From: Cladocopium goreaui
Taxonomy: Eukaryota > Sar > Dinophyceae > Suessiales > Symbiodiniaceae
DNA length: 64,000 bases
Assembly (NCBI GenBank): GCA_947184155.2
Contig: CAMXCT020001984.1
Location: 56,539-120,538 of the forward strand
Direction of reading: 5' to 3'
The translations under genes and the position numbers were made by a program. The notes under the pieces are model-generated. The model ran no database searches, was not told the DNA's origin, and saw only the letters and a list, made by a program, of their open reading frames with translations. Shown here one piece after another: positions 51,004 through 62,589 of the stretch (positions are counted from its first letter, which is position 1; every line of letters starts with the position of its first letter).

Positions 51004-51649
51004 CTGGTTGGATTTTGGGAAAGAAGGGATTTGAGCTCCAAAACATGTTTCAGCAGGAAAACGCAGGTATATCAATGGCGTTCAATAGCAATATAATGTA
51101 CAATGGACACTAAATTTGCCAAGGCAAAAAAACACATTTAAAAGAAAAACATGAAGATACCACGGGCCACGCGAAAGAACATGACCATGGAATTGAAGTA
51201 AGAAAGATAGGTATTTTACGAAAATCATGGAGCACATGACATCCTGGAAAAGTATTGATTTTTTTTTCTCTCTCTCTCTCTCCTGAAATCCATGCACAAA
51301 ATGATGGTCGGGATCGGAAGACATTGCCATCTCAGAAATGCCCCATGTTCTTTCTTTAAAAAACCCGCAATTCTGTGTGAAGATCCACTTTTCTCTCAAC
51401 TGCCATGCAGGCACTAGACTTACCAAGCTGGAAATCTTCAGGTGATTCACTGTTTCCTTCAGCTGACCTTTCATCTTGCGCCTTTGGCGCGGGGCTACAG
51501 TGATTCTTTCGTCCCACTTGGGCGCCGATCTTCCAAGGATATGTCTTGCATTAAGGTGATCCACAGCAAACCCGGGCCCGGGCCGGAGTTGCCTTGGCGG
51601 GAAGTAGGAAGCAACCAGACACCAAGGACTTTGACCCTCAAATAATCGG

Positions 51650-54600
51650 AGCATAAGCACCCCATAGTAGAATATATATATAATATAATGTATATATATA
51701 AAATGTGTATATATAATATCATACAATATCATACAATATCATAATATATATATATGTATATATGTATATAACATATATATATATAAATCTTGCTAATAAA
51801 TCGATCCTTGATCAAAATAACTACAATGTATTACAATCAAGCAACTGGAACAAACTGTCGTACAATTCTTCACAACCAAAAGATGAGCAGCGTGGGACAC
51901 AATAACGGTAAGTGTAGCCAAACCTACACACCAATGTCACTAAAGATACTAATAAAAACACAAGGATCGTGACTTTCCAAACAATTCCCAACTATCAAAC
52001 TCAACAGTTGGCAGTTCACCCGGTCAATGTTTTGTTGATGGGATTTGTGACCCAAACTGTTCGCTGAGGCAAACATATCATTCCATCAACGGTAGGCAGC
52101 TCCCAAGTGGCCATTCTAGCAGCAAAAGCCGCTTCCAACCCATCTTTTTGTTACATGATTTGTTGGGAAGATCCTGTATTTGGAGCACCTGCCATCATCA
52201 CCGGACTGGTCCGCGGGACAACCCCCCGCGGCGAAAGGAAGTTGCAACTCCACCTTCAGGCAGGAACCCCAATGCTTGAAGGGCTGAGCCACAAAGGCAA
52301 AACACTTAGAAGATGTTGCTAAAATTGATAGATGAACATATGTACATGAAAGTATGAAACAAAGAAATCATCGCAAACATGCCAAAGAGGCAGACATGGC
52401 AACACCCTAAATCAGGAACAAGAGAGCAAAAGCCAACATTCGTGCAGCAAACAAAGAACAAAAAGGATTGCATAGGACTGTTCTCGGTACCGACCCGAAA
52501 GAACCCCACGATATTGGGCGCCTATCATCAAACCAGCTATTTCGGCCAGCAGATGTACATAGAATATGCATGTGCACGCGCAGACACACATATATCGATA
52601 ATTATCTATATCTATCTGCACAAAAAAATCTACACATAGCAAACCGCATCGAATGAATGGTTGGTAGTAGGTCCATTCTACTGCTCTATGAATGGCTGAA
52701 CACGTGGCCCACTTTTTAGATGGAATGTGTCAATTTAACACGATTTGCTTCATGCTTGGGACCTTTTTGGCGCGCGCATGCGGTGCGCAGGGAGGAAACA
52801 TGGCCAGGACCCCTTTTACCTTGAGGACCCCTTTCAAAGGAAATCTTGTTCAATGTGTGAAGCCGCAATTCACTCCCAAGATATGCCTCTACATGCTTCC
52901 CAATTGCTGGATGCAGCGGCCTGGTTGTGGCCAAGCTTGCCCAGCAGCTCGTCACCATGACTCAGCTTGTCGTCAAAAATCCCTTTACCTTGGCTACCGA
53001 AGGCTCCACAGCGCAAGGGTCTACGGGCAGAAGTATCAACGCCAAGTAGATGGCCGCAATTGTAATTATCTTCATGGCTTTCATAATTTGACAGAATTTG
53101 ACAGGGCCAAACAACAGCAGCCAGTAACATGAACAAGTCTTTGTACGCTTGGGTGTTCTTGAATATTGATCCTGTATGCTCACTCCATCTGCGGCCAAAC
53201 TTGTGGGGTCAAGCGTTCACCATTTTTGTAGGAAGGCACTTTTGGTCAGAGCCCTCTGGAAACAACCTAAGGTTCCACCATTTCGGGCTGATTGAAGCAC
53301 CTGTCCCGTGGGAAATGACCAACCGCCCACCAGCCTGTTGGTTGAAGTAAGTTCCAATTGCAAATGATATCAACACATGGAACCCAAACCGGTCTTTCAA
53401 TTTAAGTGGCATTGCGCAAGAAATGTGTGACCATCAAGGCATGTTGTGAATCTTCTGTTGGCCTGTGTAATGTTGTACTCGGATGTACTTGGCATTTTCG
53501 AAGGTCCAGGGCTATTCTTTGCTTTCCTGCTCTGTCAAGATTTTGATACTTTTTTTGTCTTTGCTCCCTTTGTCAAAGTTTTAGGGCTTCCTTTTTTTGG
53601 TTTCTCAGCATTTTTGTCTTTCTATGTTGCACTTATCTTGTGTCCAATTCTCGCATTTAACAAGGTGGCAGAAAGGAAATGACGGCAAGAGGAAGCAAGA
53701 GTATAGCAGACAATGAAAGCTTAAGAATTTCAGGGCGCGGGAAGGCATAGAAAAGCAAGAACCGGAGCCAGAGGAAAAGACCGGGTTGCTGTCAATCTGA
53801 AAATGGCAAGTTCAACATGAATTATAAAGAACCATATTCTCAACATTTCTCAGCCCATTTTTTTGAGACCAAACTTAGATTTTCCGGGGGTTATCATAGT
53901 ATCCATATGTATCGGTCCCAACTCATGTTGACTTCGGGGTTTCAAGCTGTCTTATGTGCGACATGGTATGCCCATCCGGTCCAGGGGCGCTCCATGGAGG
54001 TAATGGTCATGCGAAAGTCAGAGCCATCCATCTGTACTGTGCCTGCTAATTATGCATTCGGCTGGGATACCTACCCTTCAGCAATCTTGGTTTATGGTGT
54101 ATATATTTGTATGTATATATATATATATAGATACATTCTATATACAGTACATGTAATGTATTGATTTATTCTTGCTTTTTCCTGTGGAAGATAAGGGGAT
54201 TCGGGGTTCCATTGCTAGGGTTGTTTACCAAAAGTTGGAAATTGGATGCTGTGGCTATCGGCAATCATCACAAAGGGGTGTTCAAGCAGCAACCATGCGG
54301 GATTGGATTAACTGGAACAAGGGCTTCTAGAACAACCCATGGGCATGGACCAAAGTGAACCGCCCCACAAAAACCACACATTCGCCGGGCATTTGCTGTG
54401 AAAACCACCATCTTTCCAGCTCAAATCACCCCCAACTTCTCATGTCCTGGCAACATCTGGCAACATCTGGCAAAAAATATCCAAAATCCGTTGCTTCTCA
54501 TATCTTCTCATCAGTTTGCGGTTCCGTCACCCGTCTGGGTGGTCTTTCCAAACCTGCCTCGGTAGCAATGATCCCACGCCTTGGCTAACGTTGAACAGGT

Positions 54601-55040
54601 GCTTAAAATTGCTTAAACATCAGACCTCATCAAACCTCAAAATGCGTCCGCAATGTTGTGGCCCTCCTGTTTCCTGAATATGTTGGTTTGTATTGGGTAT
54701 GCGTCGGTTCATGAGGACGTATTCCAAATCTGTCTTCTTCATGTGGGGATGTGATGAAGCAATGATGGATCTGTGGAATCTGTGGTCGCTGTGATTTGCC
54801 ATGCACAGGCAGATCGGCATTTTTGATTACCCCTCGAATTCTGCCACTGGTCAGTCATCACGATTGTTAACTGCTTTCATGGGGGTGACCCCCGTCGTGG
54901 GAGTGACGGGCCAGGCAGGATTGCCAAACAGTCACATTCAACTTTGATGGCTTCTACCACTAAGATTTTGATGATTGGTTGACAAACTTATTTTGAGGGG
55001 TTGTATCCCCGCATATCCCCGCTTCACTACCAACTGACAT
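51650..55040. other. AT microsatellites and unresolved open stretches
   Basis: TATATA repeats at 51670-51790 and 54110-54130. A plus ORF at 53446-53682 is very hydrophobic (FFGFSAFLSFYVALILCPIL) but T-rich enough to be chance. A minus stretch at 53345-53212 (YFNQQAGGRLVISHGTGASI) may be an exon. Confidence 0.25.
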
Positions 55041-55047
55041 TTTCCCC

Positions 55048-55231
55048 TCAAATTTTGCGTTGCCAAGTCTCCGCTCGGTTCTCATAAGGATCGTAGTCCT
55101 CGTCTTCATCATCCTCAGTATCGGTGGCCTGCTGGGCCTGCTGGGCCTGCTCGCCAACACAGTCAACACGTGGCCCAACAAAATGGCCATCCCGAGATAG
55201 CTGCATGATTGAGGGCTTGGCTGTCTCCCAT
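55048..55231 (-). CDS. terminal exon of a minus-strand gene, acidic tail
   Basis: The minus-strand acceptor is CTCAATGTCATTAG. The frame reads WETAKPSIMQLSRDGHFVGP, then GEQAQQAQQATDTEDDEDED, then ENRAETWQRKI and stops at TGA 55050-55048. It joins in phase (AA plus A gives Lys) to the exon at 55343-55435. The Gln/Ala run and the Asp/Glu tail are typical of disordered C-termini. Family unknown. Confidence 0.6.
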
Positions 55232-55342
55232 CTAATGACATTGAGTACAACCATTGATCAGAGGGAGGGGTTTGATTGAGCAGCCAAACAAAATGCATAG
55301 CAACATGCCCATAAATATAAATGCATAGATACTTGATGTTAC

Positions 55343-55435
55343 TTGTATTCCCCTGTAGCTTGGCCAAGTGTCTTAGATTGTGGATGGCCCAGTGGGCAAA
55401 TAACCAGCGGATTCCAGCGACCATTCCCAGGTTCA
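55343..55435 (-). CDS. penultimate exon of the same gene
   Basis: 93 nt between CCCTTGACTTGAG and the donor GTAACA. In phase with the terminal exon it reads EPGNGRWNPLVICPLGHPQS then KTLGQATGEYK. An alternative frame (MVAGIRWLFAHWAIHNL) is open but would put the terminal exon out of its acidic-tail frame. Confidence 0.5.
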
Positions 55436-56159
55436 CTCAAGTCAAGGGCGAATCGCCATTTTCAGCTCGATTAGAAACGTTACCATTTCTGGTTCAGCCC
55501 CCATTTTTATCGGTAAAGCCTGTTGAGGCTTCGTGCAGAAACTGTCGCCCAAGCACAGAGGTGATCTCTGATTCCTCCATCGTGATTGTGAAATCACCTG
55601 GGTCACGAATCAATTATCAATCAAAGGTCTTTTTGGTGGTGTCCCTTTGAGCTTTAAGCCAGTGGAAGCCAGACCAGATCTACACAGCATTAGAGCAAAC
55701 TGTAAAGTTTCATGACTATCTTCCAGGTTTCGGTCCGAAACTTCCTGTGATCTCAGAAAGACACGTTTGTGTTCGTTTTGGGCCACTCAATCATATTGGG
55801 ACATTTGGATACATTTGGATATATTTGGCTGATTTGAAAATCCAACATAACCCAAAGGATTTTGGCGCAAAATGTGGTGGTTACTTCAGATATCTGCACC
55901 CCGGCCTGCTATACCATGAGATCCATGAGCTTCCTACCACTTTTTTTGATGATACAATTTGCTGGGTTTCTGCTGTTAAAGTTGTGGGAATCGTTTTTTG
56001 GGTCAGTTGAGTCTCGCTTTTGGTTGCTTCATCCAAATTCTTGGGTTGGTTCACTCCTATGGTCGGTTGGCTCATTTCCCACCAGGTGGCCATGGTCAGT
56101 AAAATCTGCCGAGGCAATGATCCAGGTGTTGTCGGCCGCGGGCCCGTGACCAACTTCAC

Positions 56160-56563
56160 CTCCGCAAAAATTTCGATTGGTCGATTGCTTGATAGGTAAC
56201 CATTGGAACCATTCCAATTCATGATGAATGATGAATCAGGCACACAGATCCCCACGGATAAAGCCATCATTGGTGTTGGAGTTGAACCTTCAATTTTGGG
56301 GTAGAAATCAATTTGAGCAGTTTCCTGAAACATGCCAGCTGTCAACGCATCGTTTGATTTGGTCTTGGGTCCAAAATGGGGATGTTGTCCAACAAGCAAC
56401 CCTGGAGATATGAAGTGACGTAAATAGGAAGATGAAACAAAGGAAAGGTGGGATTCAATCCGTGGGCTTGGGGATCGGGCCAACACAAATGGAGCGGTGA
56501 TTTCCCAAATCCATCCCAAATAGTTAGAATCAGCAGGCTCAGTTGCCTTGATTCCGAACAACT
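56160..56563 (-). CDS. long exon, weakly SPRY-like
   Basis: The minus-strand acceptor is AATTTCTTTTCAG. The 134-codon stretch reads LFGIKATEPADSNYLGWIWE, then LLVGQHPHFGPKTK, then IDFYPKIEGSTPTPMMALSV and GICVPDSSF with NWNGSNGYLSSNRP to a GTGAAG donor. The order F-x-x-K-I-E-G, V-G-I-C, W-x-G-S-x-G-Y resembles the SPRY domain of RanBP9-type proteins (FEV...IG.C...W..GS.GYH). The match is by eye only. It probably belongs to the gene ending at 55048. Confidence 0.45.
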
Positions 56564-57617
56564 GAAAAGAAATTGGGTCCAGGATCAATGCTCACTCTCG
56601 GTAGGCTTCCAAAAGATGATGTTTAGTATTTTGCAAAATAAAGAAAAGTAGTTTGGTTCCAGTCAAGACTGGAACTATTTTGGCTAAGCCTGCAGCCGGC
56701 CAAGTCTGGGCGGAGCCAACCGAATGACACTGGGATGGCTTGCGGCCAAAGATCTTATTTCGGATTTGTAGATCCCACAAGGGGCCAGAGACACGATCAA
56801 GGACAACTGGTCCTTATATGAGCGTCTCCAAAACAAGAAAAGCTTGGACCAAAGGCCATTCACATTTTGACCTTCTAAACTCCAGATAGGAATCTACCGT
56901 TAACACAAATCATTGCATCATCTAGTTACTCACCAAACAATCCTTTGATTGGGTCCAAACCCCAAAACACCATGAACATAAACAACATGAACACGCTTGT
57001 TCCACCATGTCCACATTTCTCAGCTTCAAAATCAGCCTCTGAAACCAGCCCAAGGACTGAAATCCTGTCGAGCATCGCCATCCTTTGGGCCTGCAGGATC
57101 TGATAGGTGTAGATCGTCAGGTAACACCTTGAGCATTTGACTTTTGGTTCGGTTTCCAGTCAGGTTACGTTAGGAGGGCAACTTAGATTGTTACCCGCCC
57201 AAGTACGCTATTCTAAGAGAACATTTCATCCTGCGGCAGAAAAGGGAAGACAATGTGGTCTTGGTCCCTGTCACTCGATGCGTACAGTAAGTGGTATGAT
57301 CATCATGCCAAACATCAGCATCCAAATCCAGGTAGCTTTTTATCATATATTTCACCTTTATGAAATAATAGGATCTGTCATCCGTGGCCTCAGCAAGGAA
57401 TCTGAAGTGGCTAGCAGCAGTGGTGATTGCACATCCCATAGTGCCAGCAACTTCTGAACCACTTTTCCCGATCATGTCTGGGTTTTGCATGGTTTCACCA
57501 TGGCTGTGCCATGTTAAACCGGTTCTTATATCATGGCACATCATACCAGGAACCCGGGTGAACCCGGTATATTAATCGTTTGCTTTATAAACGACAGTGC
57601 TTCTGCTCCCAGAAACC

Positions 57618-57774
57618 TCGGTGCCAAAGACCAAGCGAAGGGCGCGCGTGGGAGCGGTGCGGAACTTCTCGGGCACCTGGAGCTTCGAGAAAAGCGTGCA
57701 AAAACACGTCCGAAAAGTCCGAAAAGGCAAAAAGGCGAAGATTTCAAGAGTTAAATCAGTTGACTGTTGAAATG
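57618..57774 (+). CDS. basic terminal exon on the plus strand
   Basis: The acceptor is CTTCTGCTCCCAG. The G/C-rich segment reads TSVPKTKRRARVGAVRNFSG, then SFEKSVQKHVRKVRKGKK, and ends in TGA. It is strongly basic, as in nucleic-acid-binding or ribosomal tails. The other two plus frames are also open here, so confidence is limited. It runs opposite to its neighbours. Confidence 0.35.
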
Positions 57775-58731
57775 CATGAAGGGTATCCGTTGCAACAATC
57801 ATTTTGCGGGGGTTGTTGGGGGCATACATTTTTGGTATTTGATCGGATGAAATTTCACCCGTCCCTTCCCACAATATTTCTTTTCCCTTTTCAAGATTCA
57901 ATCCCCTTCTCATTCATGTTTCGTTTTGGTCTTATTCCTGGATCCTGAATGACGAGCCTAACATTAAACGAAATACCCGTCGCATGATTTCTGTCGGATA
58001 TAACCTTTTTGGCGTCGGGTATGCTGAACCCTGAATCAGGGTTCCTTTGACTTGCTCCATAAACATCGCCTTTGGGGGCATGACCACCACTATAAATTTT
58101 GTATTTTATACATAAAAGCCGAACAGCATGGGAAATAAAGGGGCCCTTTTGCCATCTTTTGCCAATGTGAAACTGCTATACTTCAAATCCTCCTTGCCAA
58201 ATACCCCATGCACTGATCAGAATTCATAATACATGTCTAACCAGGGTGCATTTTGGGATGATGCATCGTTTGGTGGTGACGTATACCTACACTTTCATGA
58301 TGCACCAACCCAAAAATCCTGTACCAATGCACCATGCTGCTTTATACTCGCCTACGAATTTTCAAAGGTTTTCTGCTCCCAAAGGCGTTGCACAAAAAGA
58401 TGCAAAGGGCAATAGATTGATTTGCTAGGCATCTGACTGTCAAAAAATGGGCCACCATCAAAAGGAACAAATGCTCCACTTCGAACAAAGGACCTACCAA
58501 AGCCGCATTCAAGTTTGATTCTGTTGGAAAGCTATCTGATCAAAACCGAGTCAAAACTTCTACAAAACGTCACTCTTCAATCATGAGGGGGCCAATCACA
58601 CTTACGTATACTTACGTATGTACAACATGGTTTACAACCCTACTTGACTTAGAAATGAACCTTATCATCTCATCGGGGTATGGGGTATTGACCCATGCTG
58701 ACCCCATGACCCCATGGAGGGCTGTTCCCAC

Positions 58732-58830
58732 CTGCTCGGAGCTTTGCAATCGCATCTTCAGCTGCAGAATCGTCTCATCTTCGCAACTCCTGAGCAATGT
58801 AATTTCATCCATGTGTGTCAAGAAGATCAT
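58732..58830 (-). CDS. 99-nt exon with helical product
   Basis: On the minus strand it lies between GGCTCTTAG and the donor GTGGGA and reads MIFLTHMDEITLLRSCEDET then ILQLKMRLQSSEQ. The other two frames contain stops. Likely coiled or helical. Same strand as the exons at 55-60 kb. Confidence 0.5.
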
Positions 58831-59135
58831 CTAAGAGCCAAACCGCTTCTTAACAGTTTGGCAGCAACGACATCACTGGCTAACAAAAATGGGTATTATG
58901 CCATCGACATCGAAGCAATCACCTTGAAAAATGTCCATGAAAACATCACCCAGATTCAGCTCGATGTCTTCTCCCGTAGGCGTTGACACATGCAGCGTCT
59001 TGGTAGCGCACTTTGGCGCATCTGTCGCCATCGGGATATGATTCACTTGGGTTCACCTAGGCTCTACCCTGCCTTCTAAATAAGCATATTTTTTGTTGGC
59101 TGCAAACATATTTGTGGCTCATCTAATATGGACAC

Positions 59136-59297
59136 GGAATATCAGTTTTGTTTTTTTGCTGGCAAAGTCGCGCGCCGACAACTCCAGCAGCACTCGAGCG
59201 ACAAATGCGGCCCTTGGATTTCTGGAGTCTGGCGATGATGGATCCTGCTCGTGGGTATCATGTCCAGCTGTAGTTACATCAATGGCATCAGTTTTAT
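59136..59297 (-). CDS. exon-like segment of 162 nt
   Basis: The minus-strand acceptor is CTGATCACAACAG. It reads KTDAIDVTTAGHDTHEQDPS then NPRAAFVARVLLELSARDFA to a GTGTCC donor. A disordered first half is followed by an amphipathic helix. Unknown family. Confidence 0.45.
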
Positions 59298-59562
59298 CTG
59301 TTGTGATCAGATGCCTCCGGTTATAACTCAACGAGGGATTTTACCAGTAGATAACCCTATTGATTGGGGTCTTGACAGGCCCATTTAAAGTTGTCATGGA
59401 GCCCATCATCACAGGGTTCTGGAAGTCTATATGACCGCGGGTCCAAACTTCACGGCCAAGGGATCCAGGATGTCTGCACTCTTACTAGTCAAGGCATCCC
59501 GTGGAATTTGTATTGGTACAGAATGGTACACACGCTCCAAACATGATATATACGGTATATAC

Positions 59563-59645
59563 GTTTTCGTTTCATTGGGCCAAGCATGTACGAACCCCAT
59601 CATTGCACCACGTGTCCAATCCGCAGCCTGAGCAGCGGCAATCAC
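59563..59645 (-). CDS. exon-like segment of 83 nt
   Basis: The minus-strand acceptor is TTCGTTTTGGCCTCAG and the donor GTATAT. It reads VIAAAQAADWTRGAMMGFVH then AWPNETK. Unknown. Confidence 0.45.
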
Positions 59646-60008
59646 CTGAGGCCAAAACGAAGGCGTGCCAAACGGTTTCTTTGTGGATTGCGATTCCAAA
59701 CATACTGGGAGATGATATAACCTACACGATCCGACACGTGGAATTTGATATTCACCTCTCGTAGATATGAACTTTGGTGGGGTAGATGCCTTTAACCTTT
59801 TCTACTATGTTTTGGTGTGGGATTCTTTCAAGAACTTATATTCCAATGGTCTTTTTGCCCACCAATTCCAGGCACATTCGCGAACTGTCATCTTCAAAAT
59901 ACCGTTGTAAGATCAGTGCTGGAAAGCACCACATATATGAGCTTGGGAGGAGAACGCCCAGAGATCAAGATTGGAAACTAAAGCAGCTTTTGATGTATGG
60001 AAACATAC

Positions 60009-60180
60009 TTCCAGTTTGGGCATGCTGCGATAAATCCAGGTAACATGTCCATTGAAGGAAAGCACAACACTGTCAATGTTTGGGTGATGGAATGTCATGT
60101 ACATGTTTCCCCATTCAGTGGAATAGATTCCTTGAGAAAAGTTACTCACAAACCTAGGCAAATTCCTTTTTAAATCTTCT
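60009..60180 (-). CDS. exon-like segment with GTATGT donor
   Basis: The minus strand reads NLPRFVSNFSQGIYSTEWGN, then FHHPNIDSVVLSFNGHVTWI, then YRSMPKLE ending at a consensus-like GTATGT. The 5' limit is uncertain. Its pattern of alternating hydrophobic residues suggests beta structure. Possibly the 5'-most visible exon of the gene ending at 55048. Confidence 0.5.
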
Positions 60181-60339
60181 ACTACCATTGGTGCCGGCAC
60201 ACAAACAATACATTCAAAAACGATCAGCATTCCAGCAACCGCCCCAAATTTTGAATCATTCGCATGGTTTCTCCACCCTCTTAGAAAAGAATATAAATAC
60301 CATTCAAAAATATATATATAATATTATTATATATTATAT

Positions 60340-60464
60340 TTACTCCAACGCCTTGCCAGCGCCGGTGTCTGGGTCACCCTGACGTCCATTGGAGCGATGG
60401 TCCGGTGGGCCTGCAGCCGTGAGAAGTCGATGAAGTTGTGGCTTCAGACTTTGGCGAATGCCTT
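60340..60464 (-). CDS. terminal exon of a second minus-strand gene
   Basis: The minus-strand acceptor is GGGCTATGCAG. It reads EGIRQSLKPQLHRLLTAAGP then PDHRSNGRQGDPDTGAGKALE and stops at TAA 60342-60340. This stop separates an upstream minus-strand gene (60.3 kb and beyond) from the next one, which begins within about 0.2 kb. Family unknown. Confidence 0.5.
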
Positions 60465-60469
60465 CTGCA

Positions 60470-62420
60470 TAGCCCAAAATATAGACAACATAGCGCTAAT
60501 ATGCACTCATTGCATGATATTATATGGGATCCAACTAGAGTAGCTAGAGGTCTTTGAAAAATCATCGCGCAGTTAGGGGTTTTCCCGGGTGTTGCAACTG
60601 ATTGGCCTTTCACTGCTTGCATGCTGGGAGGGCCCATGAAGGGGGCAAGGGTCGTTAAGCATCACCAACAATTTGCACCCCATGTCCCGGCTCAGGATCA
60701 ATTACCTGTTATCTCATTGTGGTGGGGGTCCCATCTGAAGAACCTCAGCCCCAATCACTTTTCCATCCTAGCCCCTAATTACTGAGCAATCAATGACCAC
60801 CAGTTGCCTTCGGGGACAGGAAGTGCAAGGACTGGAGTTCTGCCGTCAAACGCGCCAAGCCTTACTTGAGTCGGGTTTTGGCCAAGACAGTCATTGGGCA
60901 GTCTAAGGCGAGAAATCTTGGGGTTACATGGGCTAACGCCTGCAGGAGTGCTTGTCTTGATAATGATACGATCTGTTGTTGCAATGCCTAAAACGTGGAC
61001 ATCATGATATCATGTGGGTGCAACTCCCTCTCCCCTTGTATTGGGTTATGATGGGGGTACAATGGCCAAGAAAAGTGGATTGGGATAGGGAACTTCTGCT
61101 GCTTCAAACAGGCCTCTCCCTACCGTTGGGCACGTCCAAACATAATGCTTGTTCTGCTTGTTCTATGACAGTTGAAATGTTGACCAACAGCGATTTCTTG
61201 AGTTCAGGTGGCCAAACAAGGACTCGGGATGATTTGTGCACCCATGCGTGTCCGAGCAAATTCTATCAACCAATGGGCATCCAGACGATTCGCATTGTCT
61301 GCCGCGGCGTGGACGCTGTCCATGATGCTGCTGCACACCTCGGGATGCTAGAAACGAGTGCCAATGGGTCAACAACACATGAGGCTATCAACGAACAAAT
61401 TATGGAGAACAAAATAACGACAAACATAGTCATATCACCCAACAATGAGGGAACACGGGAATGTAAATTGTGCATTTAAAACATAACATTGGTGAAATAA
61501 ACAACCTCAGCTATCTCTGGAATATATCGAGCTATCCAGATATGAGCGGGTTCATACCAAATAGATCCAGATAGCCTCTGGCTTTGCGAGTTCTCCTAAA
61601 CTCACCCATGGTGCATTTGTTCAACATTGTTGAGCAAAGGCCAACTCTCTTTCCCCAAGACACCCCGACTTTTAGGTACATGCCACATCACATAACTGAG
61701 GGGATTGGGCACCAGAAGATTCTATTCAAATATACAAAATTATAAATGTCTATAGCCGCCGTGTTTTTTTGCAAGGTGCCAAGCTTTGTATTAATCACAC
61801 CCCAAATTTTTCACTGTCTCATTCTCCATGTCTGTTGGCCATGTCTAAGCCACCGGGATTATGACGCTTTCCTGATTTTGTGCGGTTCATGGCAGAAGTT
61901 CATGGTGGTTCTATACTTTATATGCCCAACATATCTGCATCTACCGCCCATCTTCACATTGCACTGCTCCTTGAGGGCTTCACGCACAGGCCGCTGCTAT
62001 GGCTGGATAAATCCTGGGCTGCCGCGACGTCTTATTCATGACCGTGGATATGCAAGAAACATCTTGATGAAGAGGATTTGATGAGTTTACATTCTTTGGG
62101 CAATTAAAGTGTGGTCTCAGCAAAAATTAGAAACCCTCCACTGATATAATCCTGCAGTTGACAATTCAGCATCAAAGTGTGTCCGCACGTTGATGCCTTT
62201 CAATGCTTTTGCTGTATTCCGTGTATGCTTGCGGATAACTGGAAAACCTTGCGGCACATGAAAGAAACCCTTTATTTGGAAATGCCTGCTTGCACATCTG
62301 CCGGTTAGTCATGCCCTTGTTCCGCTGATTATGCTCTAATTTTCTTACTTATGTGAGCACCATAACTGGCAACATATCTTACTTTGCAGACTGGAAGCAA
62401 CCCATGTTTTGGATTTTTTT
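60470..62420. other. mostly intron-like; possible minus-strand exon
   Basis: Near 61350-61215 the minus strand reads IMDSVHAAADNANRLDAHWL then IEFARTRMGAQI after an acceptor ATCCCGAG. It could be an upstream exon of the gene ending at 60340. Confidence 0.3.
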
Positions 62421-62441
62421 TGGAATGCTGTTCAAAAACAG

Positions 62442-62585
62442 GTGATGGTGAGACCGCTGATCACGCCATGACCATAGCCACCAATCGCCTTGGGATCCCG
62501 CCTGCTGTGTGATGGTGTAATTGCAACTCCCCAGTTGCGCCTGACGTGGCAGCTTTTGGGCGATTTCGCCCTTTAAACCCATGAG
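62442..62585 (-). CDS. exon-like Gly-rich segment
   Basis: One minus frame reads NWGVAITPSHSRRDPKAIGG then YGHGVISGLTIT; a second frame (KLPRQAQLGSCNYTITQQAG) is open too. The Gly-x-Gly-rich turn region looks structured. Boundaries are unclear. Confidence 0.3.
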
Positions 62586-62589
62586 AAAA

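Noticed and set aside
53446-53682. Two-helix membrane protein ORF
   Set aside because: The hydrophobicity follows from T-rich sequence, with no splice sites or homologous features; kept only as a note.
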